This document shows, one piece after another, positions 17,191 to 22,945 of a DNA stretch of 23,760 bases. This stretch comes from Gracilimonas sp035704785 (lineage in GTDB: Bacteria; Bacteroidota; Rhodothermia; Balneolales; Balneolaceae). The notes beneath the pieces are model-generated. The model searched no databases. It was not told the origin of the DNA and saw only the letters and a list, made by a program, of their open reading frames with translations. Each line of letters starts with the position of its first letter. Within the stretch, counting starts at the first letter, position 1. Both the position numbers and the translations under genes were made by a program. Location: assembly GCF_035704785.1 (NCBI RefSeq), contig NZ_DASSWP010000060.1, positions 1 through 23,760 on the forward strand, written 5' to 3'.

Positions 17191-17211
17191 TACTGATTGG
17201 GTTGATCAGTA
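17191..17211. promoter_or_regulatory. Dyad-symmetric site in a divergent promoter region
   Basis: TACTGAT (17191-17197) and ATCAGTA (17205-17211) are perfect 7-bp inverted arms around the 7-nt spacer TGGGTTG. The dyad lies between the divergent thioredoxin-like and receiver-domain genes, provided the former starts at 17128. It could be an operator; this is inference from symmetry and position only. Confidence 0.3.
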
Positions 17212-17278
17212 AAATTTTCTCCAATCCAATCATTTAAGGTGTTCGTATAGTCAAGAAATCAAAGAAAAAGGATCAATT

Positions 17279-17716
17279 ATGAAAAGATTAAAGTCATGTT
17301 TAGTTATGAGCCAGGATGTTGTTACCCAACATGAACTTGCTCATATGCTTTCCGAATTAAAGATCGAAGTCATTTACTATGCCTATTCTTTGGATGAGGC
17401 AATGGAAATCGCAACCAAACATCAGCCTTCCTATACCTTTTTAGATTTAGAATTTGAAGACTCATTCACCAATACATTTCTGGAAGAAATGAATTCGTCA
17501 TCAAGGACCAAAGTTACTCTTATAAAGAAAAGAGGCACCAAGAACTCAAGCGAATTCAAGCTGAATTTACCCGGTGATGTAACTATCCTTGAAAAGCCTG
17601 TAACTATTACGCTACTGAATGATATTGTTCATCCAGAGCTGAGTTTTGGTGCCCTTTTAGCTGAAGCAGCCTCAATGCTTAATGAAGAAGGTCCTTGGCG
17701 ATCCATCCCAGCATAA
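17279..17716 (+). CDS. Degenerate response-regulator receiver-like protein
   Basis: A 145-residue protein with the spacing of a stand-alone receiver domain. SCLVMSQDVVTQHELAHML takes the place of beta-1 and its acidic pair, but reads SQD rather than DD. D56 in YTFLDLEFED aligns with the phospho-acceptor, KVTLIKKRG occupies beta-4, and ILEKPVT supplies the conserved Lys-Pro of beta-5. The weakened acidic pocket suggests reduced or absent phosphorylation. About 24 residues follow the expected domain end and no DNA-binding or enzymatic output domain is present. The start is well supported by AAAAGGA (17266-17272), 6 nt ahead of the ATG. The last 38 nt overlap the 3' end of the convergent prenyltransferase gene. 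No histidine kinase is nearby. The receiver call is from fold pattern, not strong motif identity. Confidence 0.6.
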   Translation: MKRLKSCLVMSQDVVTQHELAHMLSELKIEVIYYAYSLDEAMEIATKHQPSYTFLDLEFEDSFTNTFLEEMNSSSRTKVTLIKKRGTKNSSEFKLNLPGDVTILEKPVTITLLNDIVHPELSFGALLAEAASMLNEEGPWRSIPA

Positions 17717-18542
17717 AAAGCACAAAACATAGAGAGGCTGATAATTTCACCTTCATCACTGTTTTGTATTCGGACTCCTGCCCTTTGAGCTTAATAATGA
17801 TCACCCCAATTATCATTAAGGCAATAAGACTGGTAATGCCAAAAAGAATACCAAGCAGATAATTCATTTGGTACAAGCCAAAGGTAATAATTAAAGAACC
17901 TGCCAGGAAAAGTACAATAAAAAGACCTTTAACCGCTTTTATTCCATATTGCAAAGCAAAGGTTTGATCTCCCCTTTCCAGGTCCTCTTTTGTTTGATAG
18001 ATCTGTGATATCGGATACAGGCTTAAAATAATGGAGGCCACTCCTATCGCTATCAGGTCTTCAAAACTAGTTATGGGATATCCGCCTGCAGCTAAAAAAC
18101 CGAGAAAGTAAGAATTGGTTCCTGTACTGACCCCGATGGCAATCAGGCTTAAAATTGGATGCCCCTTCCAGCGAGCTAACGGCGTCGAATACAACCAAAA
18201 GAACAGCATGCTTATCGCATAGATGATCATAAAATTCCAATTTACAGTTACAGCCCATGCCAATCCAGCATATTGTAAGATCATGGAAGCAGGCCACATC
18301 CACTTCTCCATCTTTGGAGGGTGCTGCAAACCACCAATTGGACCCTCATCCTTATCCCACCAGGAATTATAGACCGTAGCGCCGCCAAAAAGAAGTACAT
18401 GTACATTTAAGAACTGAAGCCAAAACTGAGTCCAATTAACATCTTCCACGAATAAAGCTGCAAGTAAATATCCTCCGGAGAGAATAAAAAATTGATAATG
18501 CAGCCGCAGATGAATAAAGAAGTTTAAAAGTTGCTTCAGCAT
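17679..18542 (-). CDS. UbiA-family membrane prenyltransferase
   Basis: Integral membrane enzyme with about eight or nine hydrophobic helices, of the family that transfers a prenyl chain to an acceptor, or elongates or cyclises prenyl substrates. The first Asp-rich motif, on the cytoplasmic face after helix 2, reads N59-S-W-W-D63-K-D65-E66-G, a variant of the classic NDxxDxxxD in which position 2 is Ser. YSTPLARWKGHP (118-129) matches the conserved loop after helix 4. The second Asp-rich motif is QTKEDLERGDQT with D187 and D192. The 287-residue length is normal. Acceptor and prenyl donor cannot be read from sequence. Menaquinone, haem O and carotenoid-type enzymes all belong here, and the lycopene cyclase 2.3 kb away makes a pigment role possible. 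The 3' end overlaps the receiver-like gene by 38 nt. Confidence 0.8.
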   Translation of the reverse strand: MLKQLLNFFIHLRLHYQFFILSGGYLLAALFVEDVNWTQFWLQFLNVHVLLFGGATVYNSWWDKDEGPIGGLQHPPKMEKWMWPASMILQYAGLAWAVTVNWNFMIIYAISMLFFWLYSTPLARWKGHPILSLIAIGVSTGTNSYFLGFLAAGGYPITSFEDLIAIGVASIILSLYPISQIYQTKEDLERGDQTFALQYGIKAVKGLFIVLFLAGSLIITFGLYQMNYLLGILFGITSLIALMIIGVIIIKLKGQESEYKTVMKVKLSASLCFVLFMLGWIAKDLLH

Positions 18543-18655
18543 GATCTTCCTGACAATGTTATCCTCGATAAATCAAAATTTAAAATGCAGTAATCCAACG
18601 TAAATTTAATTCTTTATTTTAAGTTTTGAATCTTTACTTCTCGCCCATATCAATT

Positions 18656-18685
18656 CTCACTTTATCAGTTATCATTCCTTATCTT
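18656..18685. repeat. Dispersed repeat copy directly upstream of the 18692 gene
   Basis: CTCACTTTATCAGTTATC followed by ATTCCTTATCTT matches the reverse complement of 15017-15044 with one substitution and a 2-nt insertion. It ends 6 nt before the ATG at 18692 and so occupies the place of the ribosome-binding site; no purine-rich Shine-Dalgarno is seen there. Confidence 0.6.
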
Positions 18686-18691
18686 TAACAT

Positions 18692-19591
18692 ATGTTATTA
18701 GAAACCGAACAAATTGGTGCCGAGAAAACAATTCCTCAAAAAGATTGGCTTCCCATAAAGGAAAAGCATCAATCTCAGGTTGATGATTTGCTTCATGATT
18801 ATCTGGATGCCCGTTCCCGCCATATGAAAGATCCTGTTATGGATTTTTTATTTGAATATTATGCTTTTAGGCCTTCTAATTTGAGAAAATGGTCGCCCGG
18901 AATTGGGGTGAACTTATCTTTCTCTGACCTTGAACAACTTCCTGAGATCAGTGAGTTTAAAATTCAGGGTAATATGGCTTTTATTGATCCTGCTCTTTTT
19001 CCTGAAAAAAGGATCTCTTCCCTCGAGTGGATGATAACAATGCTGGAAAACACCCAATCAAACAAGCCATCTTTCGGGTGTTTTGGAATGCATGAATGGG
19101 CTATGGTGTATCGATCAGACAATCCGCGTCACAGTCAGGTACCGATGCGTATGGAGCAGGATGAACTGGCTGAGTTTGTAGAATCCCGTCCTCTTCTTTG
19201 CACTCATTTCGATGCTTTTCGGTTCTTTACCAAACCGGCACAACCTATGAATAGGTTTGAACTGTCCCGCGAAAAATTTCATGAAACAGAACAACCGGGA
19301 TGCATCCATTCCAATATGGACCTATATAAATGGGCTTTTAAGTTATATCCATGGATTCCAAGTTTGCTCATTCTGAAAGCTTTCAGATTAGCCAAAGAAG
19401 CCCGGCATATTGATATGCAAGCAAGCCCCTATGACCTAAGAGAGCAGGGACTGGAGCCCATCAAAATTGAAACGGAAGCGGGCCGCAAAGAGTACAAGCG
19501 AAAACAGGAAATGATCTTTCAAAAAGGATTACCTATTAGGAAGATGATCATCGAAAAAATGCGGAATTTGTTGTTGACAGTTGACAGTTGA
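18692..19591 (+). CDS. Conserved uncharacterised protein, often labelled '3-methyladenine DNA glycosylase'
   Basis: A 299-residue cytoplasmic protein without signal peptide or membrane helix. I recognise it as a family well represented in Actinobacteria and scattered elsewhere, usually annotated 3-methyladenine DNA glycosylase; I see none of the AlkA, Tag or AAG signatures, so that label looks unproven. Strongly conserved-looking blocks are DFLFEYYAFRPSNLRKWSPG (51-70), FGCFGMHEWAMVYR (C130, H134, E135), CTHFDAFRFF (C170, H172, D174), EQPGCIHSNMDLYKW (C204, H206, D210) and HIDMQASPYDL (H239, D241). The clustering of Cys, His and acidic residues suggests an enzyme with a metal or thiol site. 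The reading frame ends inside a heptamer tandem repeat. The gene stands alone, divergent from the prenyltransferase and convergent with threonine aldolase. Confidence 0.8.
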   Translation: MLLETEQIGAEKTIPQKDWLPIKEKHQSQVDDLLHDYLDARSRHMKDPVMDFLFEYYAFRPSNLRKWSPGIGVNLSFSDLEQLPEISEFKIQGNMAFIDPALFPEKRISSLEWMITMLENTQSNKPSFGCFGMHEWAMVYRSDNPRHSQVPMRMEQDELAEFVESRPLLCTHFDAFRFFTKPAQPMNRFELSREKFHETEQPGCIHSNMDLYKWAFKLYPWIPSLLILKAFRLAKEARHIDMQASPYDLREQGLEPIKIETEAGRKEYKRKQEMIFQKGLPIRKMIIEKMRNLLLTVDS

Positions 19592-19605
19592 CAGTTGACA
19601 GTTGA
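19574..19605. repeat. Heptanucleotide tandem repeat (TTGACAG)x4 plus TTGA
   Basis: Four perfect tandem copies of TTGACAG run from 19574 to 19601, followed by a partial TTGA to 19605. The stop codon of the upstream gene (TGA, 19589-19591) falls inside the array, so the last codons of that protein are read from the repeat. Confidence 0.9.
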
Positions 19606-19639
19606 AATAATGATAGCTAATTTTTTATTATCTGCCTGA

Positions 19640-19651
19640 GTTTATATAAAC
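19640..19651. repeat. Perfect 12-bp palindrome GTTTATATAAAC
   Basis: A self-complementary 12-mer in the 85-nt gap between two convergent genes. It is AT-rich with no loop and no T-tract, so it is not a convincing intrinsic terminator; its role is unknown. Confidence 0.4.
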
Positions 19652-19676
19652 CTTTCAATTCCCTGTTTTCTAATTG

Positions 19677-20723
19677 TCACTGCCCAATTTCAACCAATGC
19701 AGCTTTAACCTCTTCCACATCCTTATCTGTGATCTCAAAATGGAAAGTAGCTCGGATTGTGTTAGGGCCAAAAGGGATCATTTTAATTCCCTTGTTTTCA
19801 AGTTTCCCCAAAATGCTTTCTGCAGATTCATTCACCGTATCAAAAAGCAGGATATTGGTTTGAAGCTTATTCATGTCAACCGCCAGATATTTGCTATCAA
19901 AGATCACTTGGGCTACTTCTTTAGCTCTGCGATGATCTTCTTTTAGTTTATCCCAATTATTCTCCAGGGCATAATCTGCAGCAGCAGCCAATAATCCAAC
20001 CTGACGCATGCCGCCTCCCCACATCTTCCGGTAGCGGCGTGCTTTGGCAATATGTTCTTTAGATGAAAGAAGCATAGATCCAACCGGAGCACCCAATCCT
20101 TTTGAAAAACAAACTGACATGGTATCCGCAATCCCTCCAAAAAATTCCGGCTCGATCTCGGTTGCAGTTATTGCATTCCAGATACGAGCTCCATCCAAAT
20201 GGACAAACAAGTTTTCATCATCAGCAAAATTCTTGATCGCTCTCAATTCTTCTTTATCGTAGCAAACTCCACCTCCTTTGTTCGTGGAATTTTCAAGGCA
20301 AATCACCTTGGTTTTAGGCTCCCAATCGTAATGGCCTCTTTTAGTATGCGTTAAAATTGGAATACTTAACTTCCCATTTTTACCATCCAATGTTCGCACC
20401 TGAACCCCTGACAATGCTGATGCTGCTCCTGTTTCATAATTAAAAATATGTCCCTTATAATCGATCAGGATCTCATCTCCGGGCTCAGTTAACACTTTAA
20501 TGCCCAACTGGTTACTCATGGTGCCACTGGGAACAAAAAGTCCGGCTTCCATCCCAAACATTTTTGAAACTTTATCCTGAAAAACATTTACGGTTTCATC
20601 TTCCCCGAAAACATCATCCCCAACGTTTGCCTTTATCATTTCTTCGAGCATTGGAGGAGTTGGACGGGTGATAGTGTCGCTTCTTAAATCAATCATTTTC
20701 TTATTTTGCTTTTTCATTTTCAT
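19677..20723 (-). CDS. ltaE: Low-specificity L-threonine aldolase
   Basis: PLP-dependent fold-type I lyase that splits threonine or allo-threonine into glycine and acetaldehyde. The N-terminus MIDLRSDTITRPTPPMLEEM is the family opening, followed by GDDVFGEDETVN. LFVPSGTMSNQLGIKV is the phosphate-binding segment, ENSTNKGGGVCY the substrate loop, and FVHLDGARIWNA carries the Asp that pairs with the cofactor nitrogen. The Schiff-base lysine is K208 in SVCFSKGLGAPVGS, followed by RRYRKMWGGGMRQVG. The 348-residue length is normal. Three Mets lie within the first ten codons (1, 3 and 10) and no clear ribosome-binding site separates them, so the exact start is open. It diverges from crtY across a 116-nt gap. 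Confidence 0.94.
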   Translation of the reverse strand: MKMKKQNKKMIDLRSDTITRPTPPMLEEMIKANVGDDVFGEDETVNVFQDKVSKMFGMEAGLFVPSGTMSNQLGIKVLTEPGDEILIDYKGHIFNYETGAASALSGVQVRTLDGKNGKLSIPILTHTKRGHYDWEPKTKVICLENSTNKGGGVCYDKEELRAIKNFADDENLFVHLDGARIWNAITATEIEPEFFGGIADTMSVCFSKGLGAPVGSMLLSSKEHIAKARRYRKMWGGGMRQVGLLAAAADYALENNWDKLKEDHRRAKEVAQVIFDSKYLAVDMNKLQTNILLFDTVNESAESILGKLENKGIKMIPFGPNTIRATFHFEITDKDVEEVKAALVEIGQ

Positions 20724-20824
20724 GGAATATACTCAATACCTGTTGCGATAATAAGTTTCACCTGTTCAAGGCATGAAAAAAAAATTAAAAATTCGAACCT
20801 TTGCTTTTAGCTATTTATTGACCC

Positions 20825-20830
20825 GGGGGA
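20825..20830 (+). promoter_or_regulatory. Ribosome-binding site supporting the TTG start of crtY
   Basis: GGGGGA lies 9 nt upstream of the TTG at 20840. An in-frame stop at 20819-20821 excludes any earlier start beyond six codons, and no ATG or GTG is available in that interval, so TTG is the best start. Confidence 0.55.
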
Positions 20831-20839
20831 CATTATTCA

Positions 20840-21997
20840 TTGAAGATTGAGGCCAAATACGACATCATAATCGCCGGTGGTGGACTGGCCGGATTAAGCC
20901 TTGCCTGGTATTTAGCAAAAGGTGGATACAAAGGAGAGGTATTGGTTGTTGATTCGACTTTTGCCCCGATCAATGATAAGACCTGGTGTTTCTGGACCAA
21001 TAAACAGCCGCCTTTTAAGGAGATCATTTATAAAAAGTGGAAAAAGACCTGGGTCTCTGTATTGGAATATAGCACCTTTCGCTACCTTAATGAGTACACT
21101 TATTACTGTATTAGAAGTGGGGATTTCAGAGAGCATGTGCTTCGAGAATTAAGGAAGTACAAAAACTTTGATCTGCTTGAGGATAATATCCTTGATTTTT
21201 CTGCCAACAAGAACAAAGCTGTACTTTTGACTAAATCGGGTGACAGTTTCCTTGCTAATTACATTTTTCAAAGCGTAATGAAGCCAAAGGGGCTCGATGA
21301 AAGCAGTATTAAATATCCACTTATCCAACACTTTTTAGGGTGGGAAGTAAAAACAATAGAACCGGCTTTTGATCCCGAGACCTTTACAATCATGGACTTT
21401 GACGATGATTTTAGCCCGGGAATTGGTTTTATGTATGTTTTACCTTACACCCATGAAAAGGCTTTACTTGAATTCACCGTGTTTTCTCAAGACCCACTTC
21501 AAAAGAAACAATACAAAGAAAAGATAAGACATTATCTCTACCATCAGTTTGGTTTAGATAAAGAACATTATGAGATAAAGCGTAAGGAATATGGAGAGAT
21601 CCCAATGCAAGATCAGCCTCATATTCCATTCTATGATAATAATATTTTCAACTTAGGAGTCGTAGGCGGACAAACAAAACCCAGTACCGGCTACACTTTT
21701 ACCCGTATTCAGGAATACACTCAAAACCTCGCTCAAAATTTGATACAAGGTTTTGATCCCCTCCCTCCTCAACAATCAAAATTTAAATATCGCTATTACG
21801 ATCTATTGCTTCTACACATTCTTTCCAACTCCACAGAAGATAGTTTACGTGTATTCCATGACCTGTTTAAGAAGAATAAGTTAGATGACATTTTCAGGTT
21901 CCTTGAGGAAGGAACAAATGTACGTCAGGACTTAAAGATCATGAGTTCCGTCCCATATACACCCTTCTTCAAGGCTATTTGGAAAAATCTGCGTTGA
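20840..21997 (+). CDS. crtY: Lycopene beta-cyclase (CrtY type)
   Basis: FAD-dependent cyclase that closes the psi-ends of lycopene into beta-ionone rings to give beta-carotene; acts at the membrane surface. The N-terminus YDIIIAGGGLAGLSLAWYLA (residues 7-26) is the dinucleotide-binding Rossmann motif. DKTWCFWTN (about 46-54) is characteristic of CrtY proteins. YGEIPMQDQPHIPF and LGVVGGQTKPSTGYTFTRIQ form the conserved cofactor and substrate segments of the second half. The 385-residue length is normal for the Bacteroidota form. Translation appears to begin at TTG. No phytoene synthase, desaturase or hydroxylase lies in the window, so the gene is separated from the rest of the carotenoid pathway. 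It converges with rsmE, 12 nt away. Confidence 0.92.
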   Translation: MKIEAKYDIIIAGGGLAGLSLAWYLAKGGYKGEVLVVDSTFAPINDKTWCFWTNKQPPFKEIIYKKWKKTWVSVLEYSTFRYLNEYTYYCIRSGDFREHVLRELRKYKNFDLLEDNILDFSANKNKAVLLTKSGDSFLANYIFQSVMKPKGLDESSIKYPLIQHFLGWEVKTIEPAFDPETFTIMDFDDDFSPGIGFMYVLPYTHEKALLEFTVFSQDPLQKKQYKEKIRHYLYHQFGLDKEHYEIKRKEYGEIPMQDQPHIPFYDNNIFNLGVVGGQTKPSTGYTFTRIQEYTQNLAQNLIQGFDPLPPQQSKFKYRYYDLLLLHILSNSTEDSLRVFHDLFKKNKLDDIFRFLEEGTNVRQDLKIMSSVPYTPFFKAIWKNLR

Positions 21998-22009
21998 GAT
22001 TACTACCGT

Positions 22010-22705
22010 TTATTCAGTAAAAATAAACTGAGACAACATTGCAATAACAGCTGTCTCGGCCCTAAGACGATTTTTCCCTAATGATATAAATTTTGTCCCT
22101 TTCGTTTTGGCAATTTCAACTTCGCGATCAGAAAAACCTCCTTCGGGGCCTATCAACAACAGGGTATTTGAATGATCAGGGTTTAGTGATGAGTTCAATT
22201 CCGCATCCATGTGAGCCATAACCGGGTTAAAATCCTTGTAATGATCAAACACTTCGTCCAGGGAATTAAGCAATACTACTTTAGGAAGCCAGCTTCGCTT
22301 ACTTTGTTTAAAAGCACTCAAAACAATGGAATGAAGCCGCTCTTCATTGATCTTGGATCTTTCGGAATGATCAGCATTAAACACACAGATTTCCCAGGCA
22401 TCTAACTCAACGGCTTTTTCGACGGCAAACTCCAGACGGTCTCTTTTTTTTATGGCTCCGAATGCCAGTACTTTTTTGAACTTTGGCTCCGGTTCTGAAG
22501 TAGTTTCTAATATCTCAGCTGAAACTGATCGTTTCGAGATCGAGGTGATCTCTGTTCGGTAAAACCTTCCTCTTCCGTCCGAAGCAAAAAGCTCATCTCC
22601 AATATTAAATCGCAGCACTTTTGCAGCATGTCGGGCTTCCTGATCGGTCAGCTCTAATCTGCTCCCCGTTATATTTTCAGGATGTGTGTAGAAAACGTTA
22701 TCCAT
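22010..22705 (-). CDS. rsmE: 16S rRNA m3U1498 methyltransferase
   Basis: SPOUT-class methyltransferase that methylates N3 of U1498 in 16S rRNA in the assembled 30S subunit using S-adenosylmethionine. The N-terminal PUA-like domain (about 1-70) has ELTDQEARHAAKVLRFNIGDE and SDGRGRFYRTEI. KKRDRLEFAVEKAVELD and SERSKINEERLHSIVLSAFK follow. The SAM-binding trefoil knot has LLLIGPEGGFSDREVEIA (G186-P187-E188-G189-G190) and SLGKNRLRAETAVIAML. The 231-residue length is slightly short but complete. It starts 12 nt after the mini [2Fe-2S] gene and so is probably co-transcribed with it and dcd. Confidence 0.95.
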   Translation of the reverse strand: MDNVFYTHPENITGSRLELTDQEARHAAKVLRFNIGDELFASDGRGRFYRTEITSISKRSVSAEILETTSEPEPKFKKVLAFGAIKKRDRLEFAVEKAVELDAWEICVFNADHSERSKINEERLHSIVLSAFKQSKRSWLPKVVLLNSLDEVFDHYKDFNPVMAHMDAELNSSLNPDHSNTLLLIGPEGGFSDREVEIAKTKGTKFISLGKNRLRAETAVIAMLSQFIFTE

Positions 22706-22717
22706 AACTCAGCAGCA

Positions 22718-22945
22718 TCATTCAGTGTTCGGTTTTCTTTTGTAATGAGCGCCGGGTTCAAATTCTGTCCCCCCGGTTTCAAACATCAAATCTATGTATG
22801 GAATACAAAGCCCGCAGCCACAGCTACAAAATTTCTCGGATTGAAGTTCTTCAACAGTATTCAGGTCATTTTCCTGAGCATATTCCTTTATCTCTGAAAA
22901 TTTACGAGAGTGACAAATACACTCCGTAACTAAAAAACGACTCAT
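22718..22945 (-). CDS. Small Bfd-like [2Fe-2S]-binding protein
   Basis: A 75-residue cytoplasmic protein. C9-I-C11 near the N-terminus and C44-G-L-C47 with about 32 residues between them match the CxC...CxxC spacing of the Bfd/NifU-middle [2Fe-2S] fold. Two further cysteines, C40 and C42, give CSCGCGLCIPY, richer than the standard motif. The segment between (FSEIKEYAQENDLNTVEELQ) resembles the helix-turn-helix that precedes the second Cys pair in Bfd. Its ATG overlaps the dcd stop (ATGA), and rsmE follows after 12 nt, so it is expressed with both. No ferritin or nitrogen-fixation gene is nearby. The cluster assignment is inferred from Cys spacing; its electron partner is unknown. Confidence 0.75.
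   Translation of the reverse strand: MSRFLVTECICHSRKFSEIKEYAQENDLNTVEELQSEKFCSCGCGLCIPYIDLMFETGGTEFEPGAHYKRKPNTE

Noticed and set aside
17129..17233. A 35-residue N-terminal extension of the thioredoxin-like protein.
   Set aside because: No ribosome-binding site before 17233, a good one before 17128, and the extra region contains a dyad typical of intergenic DNA.
22008..22028. Terminator between crtY and rsmE from GTTTATT/AATAAAC.
   Set aside because: The 7-bp stem is almost all A-T, includes the rsmE stop codon and lacks a T-tract, so it is too weak to call.
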